The notes under the pieces were generated by a model. That model was not told where the DNA came from and made no database searches. It saw nothing but the letters and a program-made list of their open reading frames with translations. A program made the position numbers and the translations under genes. A stretch of DNA of 64,000 nucleotides from Mytilus trossulus (taxonomy: Eukaryota; Mollusca; Bivalvia; Mytilida; Mytilidae): NCBI RefSeq assembly GCF_036588685.1, contig NC_086386.1, positions 21,348,931-21,412,930 on the forward strand, in the 5' to 3' direction. Position 1 is the stretch's first letter, and the number at the start of each line of letters is the position of its first letter. Below, piece after piece: positions 1 through 11,829 of the stretch.

Positions 1-1266
1 ATTTTCCTATTTTGTATTTTAGCTGGAAAAAACGTACGGTGACCCTTTCTTTTCTTTTGATAATCTAAAAGCATTGTCTGAAAGCTATCTTTTCCTTAAG
101 TATTTAACAATTCTATCATTTTGTTTAGTTTCTAATCACAAAATGGTGGTTTTTCCTGTATAATCTATACAAAATGTGTCATTTTGTCACGTTTTGTAGC
201 TTGAGAAAATGCGCGGTGACCTATCACTTTTATTATATTTTTCAACGTATATCAATAGATACTACGTTTTGGCACAGTATGAACAAATTCTATAATTTTT
301 ATTTTAGACTCCCATACCACCTTAAGTAATGCTTTTCTAACTTGAAATATAAATTTTAAACTATACATTTGTTTCTTATTTCACCAAATACATCTAAAAC
401 AAGTACAATGCTTGCCTGATTGGTATCAAGCAAATGGTCATTAAAGTAGAACTTATCAATTCTGAAAAAAAATCTATGGATTGCTCTAAACAATTTGATG
501 AATTTAAAACATCTTTTTTCATTCATAATACGACAATACTTATATACAAATTTCACCTCAATAAAGACCGTTTTTCAATTAGATTTTAACGAGATACAAT
601 AATAAAGATAACATTTTTGTTCGACTTTAAGTTTAAATTTAAAGTTGTAGTCAAAAACAAAACATACTGATGTTGTTTGTCAAAGTTTGATTTATCAAGC
701 TGAAGTGGTTGCACAATTTAGAACATAGATTTACCTACATGTCAGCAAATCTGAAACGATGTTCAACACAAGATATCTCTAATGCAATAATCTGCTATAT
801 AAACACAAAACAAACAAAATACCAGTAACACCAACATGATAAAACGAAGTGAAGAGTCTACATAAGTTAACGTGAGATATAATGCTTTCAAAGGTAATTA
901 TGACTTTTATAAATATTATTATATCGCCCATTCAATGTGTTACGACTGTACAGAGTTATTGCCTAAATTTTCAATCAAGACTAATGTAATATAGGATTAC
1001 TCCCTTAAAGAAAGCTCTTTAACATTTGTTTAAATTATATTTTATTTTTCGTGGTTTTCCGGGACTCCACTATGACTCGAATAACCGTGAATGAATTTCT
1101 TTTATCTTTTTTCCAGATTTAAAGCTAAAACAATATGGAACATTTCGTAATTTGTAGTTTATTTGTTAAGTCATGGTCCTGGGAAAATTTCTATTAAAGC
1201 ATAAAATGTGTACACAAAGTTCTTTAATTCATAATTAAAATACCTACACAAACACAACATTAAATA
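1..1266. other. A+T-rich intergenic stretch, no gene seen
   Basis: No ORF here looks coding. The first 330 bases appear to hold two diverged tandem copies of a unit of about 180 bp: a segment with TACGGTGACC near 36-45 is echoed by GCGGTGACC near 215-223, each followed by similar A+T-rich sequence. Otherwise I see nothing that can be named. It may contain the promoter of the + strand esterase gene, but no core promoter element can be picked out with confidence. Confidence 0.4.
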
Positions 1267-1296
1267 ATGTGTGTGTTAACTTCGTCTTTGGTGCAG
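1267..1296 (+). CDS. Candidate first coding exon of the + strand esterase
   Basis: An ATG at 1267 opens ten codons (MCVLTSSLVQ) ending at a CAG|GTTAGA donor in phase 0. The next recognised exon (from 1635) begins in phase 0 with LLLMCCFVSILISDVDC, so joining the two would give a plausible signal peptide. The join is inferred only from phase, splice signals and hydrophobicity. No matching exon was found upstream of the - strand paralogue. A different first exon, or a start at the internal ATG at 1644, is possible. Confidence 0.2.
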
Positions 1297-1354
1297 GTTA
1301 GATTGACGAGATATATTTGCACAGTATATATAGCTTTTGAATATAGTGTTGCCT

Positions 1355-1620
1355 ATAAAAGAGGGACGAAAGATACCAAAGGGAAAGTCAAACTCATAAA
1401 TCTAAAATAAACTGACAACGACGTGACTAATAAATGAAAAAAAGACAAACAGACAAACATTAGAACACATGACACAACTAAAGAATAAAGAACACGAACA
1501 CAACCAAAAACTAGAGGGGGTCTCAGATGCTTCGGAAGGGTAAACAGATCACCATGCTCAATATTTGGCACCCGTCGTGTTGCTTATGTGATAAAAAAAA
1601 ATCGGTAAATAGTTTAATAA
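1355..1620 (+). repeat. Dispersed repeat R3, copy 1
   Basis: This stretch contains GGGACGAAAGATACCA at about 1362, then a run like AAACTCATAAATCTAAAATA, and ends near CCCGTCGTGTTGCTTATGTG. A second + strand copy lies at about 23020-23310 and a diverged - strand copy at about 21560-21785. The copy ends just before the acceptor of the esterase exon at 1635, so the ATG at 1551 that opens the longer reading frame belongs to the repeat and not to the gene. Confidence 0.7.
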
Positions 1621-1634
1621 ATTATGATTTTCAG

Positions 1635-4600
1635 CTTTTACTGATGTGCTGCTTTGTTTCAATTTTGATTTCGGATGTGGACTGTCTTTGCAATGAGACG
1701 CAGTCATGTGTTTCCGAAGACGGCAAGCATGGGTATTGTATGGGTGGACAGTGCTTAGCTGAAGTCCAGTCTAGGTCAAGAACAGACCTAGAGTTTCGGA
1801 TTATAGCTAAATACCCGGAGATAAATATCAAGGTAAAAAAACGTTAATCTTTTTGTCACTGTAATTAGTTTATTTATATTTTCCCAGCTAAACGGAGTTG
1901 TGAATCAATAACTGAACCAATCAAATGCCCTTTTCCGTAAAGAAATACACTAATTTAATTCAGTTTCCCCAAAATATAGTAGCTTTGTAGATCAATTTAT
2001 ATTATTCCACTGTTTAAACATATTGAATGTTGAATGATAGGTTGAGACTATCCCACGTGTCAATGGACAAATATGCATATACCTTTCTGGGGATCATATT
2101 CCCCTCTGAAATGACGGGATTACATTTTGTGACGTCACGTGCGGTTAATGTACATTACGTTTTAAACGTCTTATGTTTCTTTTGAAAAATAGCGATATAT
2201 GGCTCAACCACTAACTGTTGACAAGTATTTAGCAAGCAAGGGAAGCACTTCCGTCAAAAGTTATTTCTTTGGTAAAGACGTCGTTTATAGTTAACCGTCT
2301 GAAATTAAAATTCTACATTGAATTACAAATTATAATAAAACCTAGAAGTTGCAATTCCCGAAGGTTTAACATCTATTAAATTTACTTATATATGTGTTTT
2401 ATATTACTGCACTTTTTATCGCATAAAGTTGTCTGTGTTATTGTTAATATGTTGGTTTTGTGGTTGCATGATTGCAACTGGTCTTATTAGTACCAACGTT
2501 GATAAATTAAAAAAAAAAAACATAATGAAGTTATTGTGTACAAAGTGCTTTTCTAGGCTAACCTTCCCCAGGAACCCTAAATATTGAAAATCGTGTGTTT
2601 GCCGAAAAAGTATTTTACGATTTCAGACAGAGCGGAAGGAGCATTTAGTTTAATTTTTTGTCCGTGTGTACGTCTGTCCTTCATTTTCTCCATTGGTTTG
2701 TTCTTCAATTGCTTTCCAATCTCTAACTTGAGTTTGCTTATTATCACTAAACACAGTTTAATTTGGATGGCGTCACCTTTTCTTCTCTGGAGTGCTGCCC
2801 TATTACAAATGAAAACATTGCTTAATTTGTCGTTTCCGTTTCCTCACTCAAGTTTGTCACCACCAAAATGTAACAAATAAAATTGAGAATGGAAATGGGA
2901 AATATTTCAAATAGACAACAACCCGACCATAGAACAGACAACAGCAAAAGTTCAGCATTATGTCTTCAATGCAGCGAGAAACTCCCGCACCCGGAGGCGT
3001 CCTTCAGCTGTCCCCTTAACATTTATATATTCTAGTTCAGTTATAACGGACGTCATACTAAACTCCAAATTATACACAGGAAACTAAATAAAAAATCATG
3101 CAAGATTAACAAAGGCCAGCAGCTCCTAACTTGGGACAGGGGCAACATCGCGGCGAAGTTTAACAGGTTGTTGTAGATCTCAACCCTCCCCCTAAACCTC
3201 TAGCTAATGTAGAAAAACGCGCAGTAAAACCAAGTTCAAGAGAAGTCTGAGTCCGATGTCAGAATAAAAAACAAACAAAAAATAAATACAAAATGACAAT
3301 AATACACAAATAACAACCGACTAATAACAGTTATTGACATGCCAGTTCCAGACCTCAATAAAACCGATTGAAAATGAAACAGATAAATTCCTGCAATGCA
3401 ATTAACACGATTGTCTCTTGAATAAAATCTGATATACTTGTCAAAACTCATATTTGAAATATATATATATGTATTGCAGGAAATTCAAAACAAATTCTTA
3501 TACATCAGAGGAAGTGGACTTGGTTTAAACTGGACAGCGGGAAAAAAAATGACGAAGACTGCGAGTGATACATGGGAAATACTCTTTACATTTACATCTT
3601 CGGATGATGGATTCCGGTGCCAAGACTGTTCAAGTGATATAAAGATTACTAAGAAACTTGAATATAGAATTTTGATTGCAGACAAAACTAATATGATTGG
3701 TGGTAATTTTGTTGTAGACTTACCAGTTTCGATGTCGTCTTCCTATTTTCACGAAAAACCGTTGATTAAAGTATATCCGTGGTTTTACTCAAAAGCAGGA
3801 CATACGTCTAATTTCACAATTAATTCTACAGAAATCGGAAAGGAACGCAAGATATATCTGTATTTTCCACCAAGTTTTCACGAAAACACTTATAAAAAAT
3901 ACCCGAATTTGCTTGTCTTTGATTTATATCCTGGTGGTGACTCTAAGATACTAACACCTATTGTCGATAAACTTCTAGCTGAAACTGGAACCACAAAAGA
4001 GTTTATCATCATTGGGTATGGGGATTATCAACCAATACATGAACGTTTTGTTCTACTAACACCTGTTCCAGGTACCTATTTGACATGCGCTAACGGGACC
4101 TTTTTTAATCTATGCGACAATTGCCTGCCAAAAAATTACACAGTTGATGAAGAATATCTAAGGTAACTATTGTCTTGTTCAAAGAAAAAATAGACAGGAA
4201 GTCAGTAGTATGAGATGATATATGTACAAAATCTATAGAGATTCAACATTTTTTCTGCAACATAAATTCAACACCGTTAATAATAAATGAACGCAAAACG
4301 TTAAACAATACATTCGGCAAATCAGAACGACGAAGCGGACAAACACTGGCTAACACTAAACATTGAGTAATGACACACATTTTGGGCACTATTAAACGGA
4401 ATTAAAGATGATATTAGTTATATTAGCATGTATAATAAACAAATATATTGCAAAGTTGCACCGTTATCTACACAGGGTTGGAAAAGAAAATTTGACTGAA
4501 TAAACTTTATAACTTATGATTTATTTTTAATATCTGTCAACGTAGGATACTAAGTTATGTTGTGTTGAAAATCTTTCAAACAAATAAAATAATCGTCATG

Positions 4601-7155
4601 TTGGAGTACCCCGTGAGACATTGCAATATTATAAATTGGAAAAAAAATGCATGCTTGTTTACTCTATTTTTAAAATATTGTTTGTGATGCCCTATTTTGG
4701 TATTTGTAATTTGCAGGCTAATGATAGAGAAATGTGGAAAACGCGATAACATCCAAGGACTTGGTGATCGTTTACTTGATTTCGTCTTACATAAAGTTCG
4801 CCCTAAAGCACAAGAACTTGCGAATAAACGTATCCTGATAGACCAACCCAATACAGGAATAATGGGATATTCTCTTGGAGGCTTAATGTCATGTTATGCT
4901 GCATGGACACGATCAGCAATTTTCGGATTAGCTGCCTGCCAAAGCCCATCATTATGGTGGCCTATAAATAACACAACTTTAAATACTTCAGACTTTGATT
5001 TTATTAATAACACTCTCAGAGACAAATCTTTTCAACAACGAAGATTCCCACAGAAGATAGTTTTAGATGCAGGTAACCAAAGCTAATAGAAACATTACTT
5101 TGCTATACAATTTAAAAGCTAATGACACGTTTTGGTGCACCCATGTGTACATTTCAATATACTATCATCCAGAACCTCAACATAATCGTTCGAAAACCAT
5201 GTATATCTAATACACGAGAATAAATACGCATTTCAATTTACTACAAATGTATCACGTAAAGGCTCAACATAGTCGTACAAAGAACCAAAATAAATAAATG
5301 GCTATACACCTAAATACATGAACGACATGTGATATAATTGGCAAATAGAAAAGTATCACACAAGTCGAAGCTGCTAGCAACAGACTACAACCGTACAACT
5401 AGTAAACTAGAAATGACTACAACATGACACAATGTAAAACAGTTCAAATAAGAAAAATAACCGCGTCTGGTGTACTAAATTATAATCCTAGTACCTTTGA
5501 TAACTATTCACACCACGGGGTCGATGCCAATGCTGGTGGACGTTTCGTCACCGAGGGTATCACCAGCCCAGTAGTCAACACTTCTATGTTGAAATGAATA
5601 TCAATAATTTGGTCATTGTTATAAATTTCTTGTTTACAAAAATTAGATTTTTTCGGATTTTTTTGGATTTTAGATCCTCAATGCTCTTCAACTTTTTAAT
5701 TTTTTGGCATTAACATATTTTGATATGAGCGTCAATGATGAGTCTTATGTAGACGAAATGCGCGTCTGGCGTAATTAGTTATATTCCTGGTACATTTAAA
5801 AACTATTTACACCACTGGGTCGATGTCACTGCTGTCGGACGTGTCGTTCCCGAGGGTATCGTCATCCCAGTAGTCAACACTTCAATGTTGACATGAATAT
5901 CAGTAATGTGGTCATTGTTATAAATTTCCTGTTTACAAAATTTGGAATTTTTCGTAAAAATAAAGGATTTTCTTATCCCAGGCATAGATTACCTTAGCCG
6001 TATTTGGACAACTTTTTGGATTTTAGATCCTCAATGCTCTTCAACTTTGTACTCTTTTGGCTTTATAAATATTTTTAAATGAGAGTTACTGATGAGTCTT
6101 ATGTAGACGAAACCCGCGTAAAGTATAATCCTAGTACCTTTGATAACCATTTATATGGTCTGGTTGTTGTCTCTTTGACACATTCCCCATTTCCATTCTA
6201 AATTTTATTTATTATTAAAAGTTAAATGCAATTTATTTAAGAAATGCACAAAGGACACAATTAAAACATCAATAGTATTAAAATTAAAAGATGAATGCAA
6301 TTTACTGTGCACGTACAAAGTACACAATTAAAACTTCAATAACAAATTTATCAAAATACATTTATTATTGAAGGATGAATGCAATTCATTTGAGAAATGT
6401 ACAAAGTACACAATTAAAACATCAATGAAAAAATATCAAATTACATTTATTATTAAAAGATGAATGCAATTTATTTACGAAATGTATAAAGTACACATTG
6501 AGGACATCAATAAAAAAATACCAAAATACATTTATTATTTAAAGATAAATGCAATTTATTTAAGAAATGTATAAAGTACACAAATAGGACATCAATAACA
6601 AATTTATTAGAATACATTTATTATGAAAAGATGAATGCAATTTCTTGTTAACATACAAAGTACACAGTTAAAACATCAATAAAAAAATGATCAAAATACT
6701 TTTATTATTAAAAGATAAATGCAATTTATTTAAGAAATGTTATTACAATCAGTACATACATGCGAAAAAAAGATACATTCTATCAATAGATTCAGCCTTT
6801 ATAAAATAGTTTGTTATCTATTTTAGGGAGTGAAGAAACTGTTAGCCCATACAAACTCACACAGTCAACTGTTGAAACTGCAAAAAGGATATCAAATACC
6901 CCTGGTTTTACCATGAATCATAATGTTTGGGTAAACATATACCCAGGAGAAACTCATACTGTTTTGTCATGGTTCAGTCGATTCTGGACAGTATGTCAGA
7001 CATTGTTACCATCTGAAGGAGCTCCACAAATGCCTCGAATTCACACAGACCCCAGTGGGGTTGTTGCTAATAGTGCTTCGAGTTATTTGTACATTAATTT
7101 TACATTATTAATTTGTGTTCAGTGTGCAAGGTTTTTATTTTACAAAGAAGTTTAG
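1635..7155 (+). CDS. Secreted or GPI-anchored putative esterase, paralogue A
   Basis: An alpha/beta-hydrolase of the putative-esterase (esterase D/enterochelin esterase-like) type, likely acting outside the cell; the substrate is unknown. Exons: 1635-1832, 3480-4162, 4717-5072 and 6827-7155. All introns are GT-AG and the phases match (0, 2, 1), giving 521 residues up to the TAG at 7153. The first exon gives a hydrophobic leader, then a short Cys-rich segment (CLCNETQSC...YCMGGQC). Exon 2 starts with a beta-sandwich-like region (YIRGSGLGLNW). Exon 3 carries the nucleophile elbow GYSLGG (Ser about residue 346), and exon 4 a candidate catalytic His in YPGETHT (about 456). The C-terminal 25 residues are hydrophobic after a small-residue stretch (ANSASS), as in GPI-anchored proteins. 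The true start exon is uncertain. An AATAAA lies at 7277, about 120 bp past the stop. Intron 3 is full of repeats. The fold assignment is firm; substrate and anchoring are inferred. Confidence 0.85.
2880..3235 (+). repeat. Dispersed repeat R4, long copy in esterase A intron 1
   Basis: It begins near GAGAATGGAAATGGGAAAT, passes through ACAACAACCCGACCAT and CCCGCACCCGGAGGCG, and ends near the CTCAACCCTCCCCCTAAACC motif at about 3180-3200. Shorter copies lie at 25365-25490 and 47255-47350 on the same strand, and an end fragment in reverse at about 6150-6200. I recognise it as a common mussel repeat from memory only. Confidence 0.65.
5462..6140 (+). repeat. Two tandem units of dispersed repeat R5 in intron 3
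   Basis: Two diverged units of about 300-370 bp lie head to tail, roughly 5462-5765 and 5766-6140. Both contain a stretch like CCGAGGGTATC, then CCAGTAGTCAACACTTC, then CCTCAATGCTCTTCAACTT, then GATGAGTCTTATGTAGACGA. The repeat unit starts and ends near GCGCGTCTGG. A further fragment lies at about 24700-24860. They sit inside an intron of esterase A and carry no coding potential. Confidence 0.75.
6205..6745 (+). repeat. 85-bp minisatellite, about 6 units, in intron 3
   Basis: The motif TGCAATTTA (or a one-base variant) recurs at about 6227, 6296, 6380, 6465, 6550, 6636 and 6720, so the spacing is 84-86 bp after a shorter first unit. Between these, AAAGTACACA and ACATCAATAA-type blocks recur in order. 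Units differ by 10-20 percent. The array directly precedes exon 4 of esterase A. Confidence 0.85.
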
Positions 7156-9935
7156 TAAAGTTGTCAAGAAAAGGTAGTTTCGTAAATCCCGGTCAGATAA
7201 AAGTGTAGTAATTTCAATATAAAAATCTTAACACACATGAATCAATTTTCTTCTAATCTAATAGTTATATTTTGTAAATAAAATTTATCTTCTAGATATC
7301 TTCAATTGACAGCTTACAAAATATGATTTAAACATTATAGGACACATGTACATGATGTAATACAACAAATAACATTTGATATAAGTATAGTAATTTTATC
7401 TAATAATTGATATTTATTTTCATAAATTGTATTGCAAAATTACACCAATTAGCTTAAAGGTGACAATTAGAAAAATGAAAAAAGTATTATTACAAAAATA
7501 CTGAACTCCAAGGAAAAAAATTCAAAAAGGAAAGTCACTAATCATTTGGCAAAATCAAAAGCTCGATCACAACAAACGAATAAACAACAACTGTCATTTT
7601 GCTGACTCGGTATATGTATTTTTTTATGTAGAAAATGGTGTAGCATTCCTGGTTTGATATCTAGCTTATATTAAATGTTATGTTAGATTCACTATTATAC
7701 AGTGAAATAGAAAGCATGAACCTGTCTTACATTGATCTGTCTTTCTCAGATCTACAGGCTGTTTAAATAGACGCAAATGTGACGAACAAGTCCAATGTGG
7801 AGGCTTTTAATATAATTACAAATTTAATTTGAGGACAAAGATCTTGAGATGATGGCATTTTGTCTCTTAGATTTGAAAAACCATTTAAACGTTTGCTATA
7901 GTTATACTACATTAACAAAAAATGATTTAAATTACCTAGGACTTTACTTTTCTTTCATAATCTCTGTACGTTTTGGACATTAATGTATCTAACAACTGTA
8001 AAACACAGGGAAAAATTATTTTAGGATTTGATAAATTGTCCTTTGTTCTCATTGGTTTTCAACGTTCCTGTATTCGTTTTTCTTCTCCTTTTTAAAAATG
8101 GAGATCATCACAAATACGAGTAATTCTCCCAGTTCCGTGACGGCCAATAAACTGGCTCCTAGAAATAGTCCCGTTTGTCCACCTAGATTTCCTTAAATTT
8201 ATTAAGTGACATACTAGAAATGCAATTGCTATTAAATATAACCCACATAATGTTCGTGTAATTACAAAGGGATAATCATGCACACTAATTTCTTTACACA
8301 TTTATAGATTAACAAATAAGGAGATGCGGTGTTATTGCCAATAACCAATGAGAAAACTTTCGAAATAAGACTTGAGAAATAAGGATGTAACCAACTAAAG
8401 GTCGTCGTACGACATTCAACAGTAAGCACGACCAATACCTTATAGTAGGCTATAACAGAACCCTACATTACAATATATAAATCAATTAATGATAAAACAA
8501 AACACAGATAACCAATTGTAATTGACATCTGCTACCAATGACAACCACTCAATCACAGGCTTCTGGCGAAAGACAGTCATCAATATTGCAGCGAGGTTGC
8601 ATTTTTTTTGTGTATAGACATCTGTCCATTGTTGAAGATTGCAAACATTATTTCTGTCGTTAATTTTATGTCTTATTGGCGTGTAACCAACATATCTTAT
8701 TGATAATGTGATTGCACAAACCACCTCTAACACCTGACATTTGTGTAACAGAACAACATAAGATGATTACTGTTTAAGAATCCATCAAAAATGGCCCATT
8801 CTATCCTCTTGATACTTAGCACAGAAACGAAAAAACAAAAAGATTACATAAAACAGTGACTCAAGAGTAAAAGCGCAGTTACTTGAATACTTAAATATTT
8901 AGTTACACAGACTTAAATATCAATCAATACACCTCCTATCAAAATGGACTACCTTTAAGACTAAATAAACTCATCATAGATACCAGGATTAAAATTCAAC
9001 AAACAGTTTGACGGTTTGTTGTTTAATGAGAGTTATCGTTAAAATGAGGACGTGAAATTCCGATTGTATTAAAATAGATATAAGAAGATGTATTATTAGT
9101 GTCAACGAGAAAATTCTTCATCCGAGTCACAATTTGTAAAAGTAAAACCATTATAGGTCAAAGTACGGCCTTAACGCGTAACTTTAGATCACACCGAAAA
9201 GCAAACTATCAAAGGCCCAAAATTTGACAACATGTAGTGTTAACATATTCAAACGTAAACATCAACGTCCTAATCTATATAATTAAAGGCAACAGTAGTA
9301 TACCGCTGTTCAAAACTCATATATCCATGGACAAAAAACAAAAAAAAAATAAACAAACCAAAACCGAGCGAAACGCATTAAATATAAGAGGAGAACAACG
9401 ACACAACACCGAAACGCAACACACACAGAAACAGACCAATCATCAGACAAAACACCACGAGAATAACAAATGTAACATGAAAACCAAATACATGAATTTG
9501 GGATAGACAAGTACCGTGCCACGTCTTATCTCAATATCTCAAAAATAAGAGAAAACACAAACGACTCAACGTTAAAATGCAACACAAAGAGAAACGAACA
9601 ATATTATAACAATGACCATCCTCCTGACTTGGTACAGGACACTTTTAAAGGGGAATAAAAGTGGTGGGTTAAAAAACGATACACGAGTAACAAATCAACA
9701 AATGACAACTATTTGACATCTGATTTCTGTCTTAGGACAGGTGCAAACAAATGCAGCTGGTTAAACGACTATATAGACACCAATCCTTATCTCCATCTTT
9801 ATCTGAAACAGAAGTGTAACATCACAACATAGAAATATAACTTATTAATTGAAATATCTTAACCAAATCAATAGACATATTAACAAAAAGTGAATATACA
9901 CTGAACGAATGAATTTGATTTATGACACAATGAAA
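7156..9935. other. Intergenic stretch with repeat fragments only
   Basis: After the poly(A) signal of esterase A no gene is visible. A reversed fragment of a dispersed repeat lies at about 7480-7615; its + strand relatives are at 22313-22440 and 31850-31960. A worn R1-like copy spans about 8318-8740 (GGTCGTCGTACGACATTCAA, then TGACAACCACTCAATCACAGG). An R2 copy lies at about 9110-9230. Another repeat (about 9237-9680) contains TATACCGCTGTTCAAAACTC and GATAGACAAGTACCGTG. Short ORFs in this last repeat are chance products of its A-rich composition. Confidence 0.55.
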
Positions 9936-10107
9936 TAAAAAATTCCCGAGGCACATAAGTATAACGGGAATTGATTGTCTTCTTGCGCATGTGTAATACA
10001 TGTACGTGTAGGCGTAGGAATTTTTGGCGCCAAAAAATTAGGTTGTAAAGTGACTGTTTTATATAGTTAATTCTAGCCTGTACTTCGTACTGTGAACATC
10101 GTATTTT
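9936..10107 (+). repeat. Left split direct repeat A1
   Basis: 172 bp, identical by eye to A2 at 11917-12088 (offset 1981). It contains an imperfect hairpin ATTCCCG ... CGGGAAT (9942-9971) and a palindrome TTTTTGGCGCCAAAAA at about 10021-10036, both close to the terminus. It ends immediately before the gag frame and so presumably carries the promoter and 5' leader. The sequence changes abruptly at both edges compared with A2, which defines the boundary. Confidence 0.9.
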
Positions 10108-10131
10108 GTGAGTGCCGTTCACCGTCACGCT

Positions 10132-10788
10132 ATGGATGACTTAGAAAATAATGTGAAGCGTATCGTTAGTGAAGAAGTAAATAGATCACAGAATAAATTT
10201 TTATCTAAGTTGGACAGTTTATTTACTACTAAATTTCAAGTTTATGACCAGCAACAGAAGGAACGTTCGGACGCACAGTTCAACCGTATTCACAATGACC
10301 TTTTATCAACAGACAGTTACAAATTTCAGAGGAAAAGTTGTGAAGATCAATTTAAGTTCAACCAGAAAGTGTCTGTCGCGTTGAAAGAAGCAGAAGCTGT
10401 TATCGAGCCAAAAGACCCATCTGCCGCGAGGGCTAAACAGAAGATATCTGAAGGTATTGAACTTTTAAATTATCGGCAAAAATTAGTAAAGATGGCAGAC
10501 TCTTCAGAATGTGGGTGGAAATTGGTTCAGGAGTATACCGCAAATCCTTTGGCGGACGATTCAGAAGATGACAGAAAGATATTTCGAGCACAAAACAGAG
10601 CGGAAAGGAAGATCAAAGCAGACAGAGTAAAGAGGAGATCCCGCGCTGAGCCTTATGTAAAACCAGCGAGTTCCAGTGGAAGCAGAGATAGACAGACAGT
10701 ATCAAGGAAGCCTGGTGTTTGTTATAATTGTTACAAGCCTGGTCATTGGCAGAATGAGTGTCCTGAAAAGAAACGACCAAAGGAATAA
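10132..10788 (+). CDS. Gag-like CCHC zinc-knuckle protein of the YR element
   Basis: 218 residues from the ATG at 10132; the frame is open upstream to 10108, but the first ATG is here. The N-terminal two thirds is charged and probably helical (DDLENNVKRIVSEEVNRSQ...), the middle is acidic (DDSEDDRK), then comes a basic Arg/Ser/Lys stretch, and the C-terminus has one CCHC knuckle, CYNCYKPGHWQNEC (C-x2-C-x4-H-x4-C). This matches the nucleic-acid-binding end of retroelement Gag proteins, so it probably coats element RNA or DNA. It starts only 24 bp past repeat A1. The YR frame overlaps its end in the -1 frame, so the two are likely expressed from one transcript. The role is inferred from the knuckle and its position; the rest shows no family I can name. 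Confidence 0.85.
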   Translation: MDDLENNVKRIVSEEVNRSQNKFLSKLDSLFTTKFQVYDQQQKERSDAQFNRIHNDLLSTDSYKFQRKSCEDQFKFNQKVSVALKEAEAVIEPKDPSAARAKQKISEGIELLNYRQKLVKMADSSECGWKLVQEYTANPLADDSEDDRKIFRAQNRAERKIKADRVKRRSRAEPYVKPASSSGSRDRQTVSRKPGVCYNCYKPGHWQNECPEKKRPKE

Positions 10789-11795
10789 AGCAAGAGCAGT
10801 TTGTGCGTGACGCCGTGGTACATAGTGGAATTGATGAAACTCACCCTTTGTACAGTTCGGTTGCCAGCTTATCAAGACGTTTATTGGGATCCAGAAGTGA
10901 CAGTACTGTGAAAAAATATTACTATGGTTTTTTAAAGTGGGAAAAATTTGTTAGTAAACATTGTTTAATTTCTATGCCTGCCTCGCCTATACATATTGCT
11001 TTATATTTGTCTAATTTGTTAGATTCCGGATCAACGTACAGTACGGTATCATCTGCTGTTTATTCAATTAAATGGGCACATGAAATGTGTGGTCAAATTG
11101 ACCCTACAAATAACTCTTTTGTTGACAATTTAGTTGAATCAGCTAAAAGAACTGCTAAACCTGTTGTTAATAAGAAAGACCCAGTCACTACTGATATCTT
11201 AATTCGGTTATGTTCTATGTTTCATTTTTCTACAGATTTACTGGTAGTTAGGGATCTTTTGATGACTTTGCTAGGTTTCAGTGGTTTTTTACGTTTTAAT
11301 GAGTTAAGTCAGCTTAGATGTAACGATTTTTTCGTAAAAGAAGAGCATTTAGTTATTAAGATTAGGCGAAGTAAGACTGATCAGTACAGATCAGGTGATG
11401 AAATTTTAATTTGTAAAGGTCATACTTTGGCTTGTCCTTATGCTATGTTTTTTAGATATGTAAGTTTAGCTGAATTAGTTTTGGATAGTGATATGTTTTT
11501 ATTTCGACCTTTGTACAGAAGTAAGAAAAAATGTGCATTAATTAGTATTAACAAACCTATTAGTTACACTACTGCTAGGGAGTGTGTTATTAAGAGATTA
11601 AGACTAGTTGCACCTGAATTGAATCTTGGGTTGCATTCTCTTAGGTCTGGTGGTGCCACTATGGCGGCAAATTCAGGTGTCAATGAAAGGTGCTGGAAGC
11701 GCCATGGTAGGTGGAAAAGTGATTCAAGCAAAGACGGCTACGTAGCCGACTCTGTAGAAAGTAGGTTAGCCGTATCTAAAACTTTAGGCTTGTAG
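10767..11795 (+). CDS. Tyrosine recombinase (DIRS/Ngaro-type) of the YR element
   Basis: A phage-integrase-fold recombinase that would cut and rejoin element ends through a 3'-phosphotyrosine intermediate. The frame is open from 10767. Counting from the GTG at 10803 (330 residues), an N-terminal core-binding region is followed by the catalytic residues Arg164 (FLRFNELSQL), Lys191 (RRSKTDQY), His278 and Arg281 (LHSLRSGGAT), His301 (RHGRW) and Tyr313 (DGYV). The set is complete and there are no stops, so it looks active. No ATG occurs before MPASP (about 10974), which lies inside the core-binding domain. The frame overlaps the gag end by about 20 bp in -1 register. Expression by -1 frameshift or by splicing is therefore likely but unproven. 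The repeats and YR sequence fit DIRS/Ngaro better than Crypton. Confidence 0.9.
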   Translation, partial: KETTKGIKQEQFVRDAVVHSGIDETHPLYSSVASLSRRLLGSRSDSTVKKYYYGFLKWEKFVSKHCLISMPASPIHIALYLSNLLDSGSTYSTVSSAVYSIKWAHEMCGQIDPTNNSFVDNLVESAKRTAKPVVNKKDPVTTDILIRLCSMFHFSTDLLVVRDLLMTLLGFSGFLRFNELSQLRCNDFFVKEEHLVIKIRRSKTDQYRSGDEILICKGHTLACPYAMFFRYVSLAELVLDSDMFLFRPLYRSKKKCALISINKPISYTTARECVIKRLRLVAPELNLGLHSLRSGGATMAANSGVNERCWKRHGRWKSDSSKDGYVADSVESRLAVSKTLGL

Positions 11796-11829
11796 TATAT
11801 TTATTTTCTTATTTTTCTATCTTTGTTGC

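Noticed and set aside
1527-1634. The ORF start upstream of the first recognised esterase A exon
   Set aside because: This part is dispersed repeat R3, and the paralogue starts its exon at the matching acceptor, so the exon begins at 1635.
9237-9522. ORFs on both strands in an A-rich stretch
   Set aside because: They lie inside a dispersed repeat and encode Lys/Gln/Asn-rich or Phe/Val-rich sequence typical of chance.
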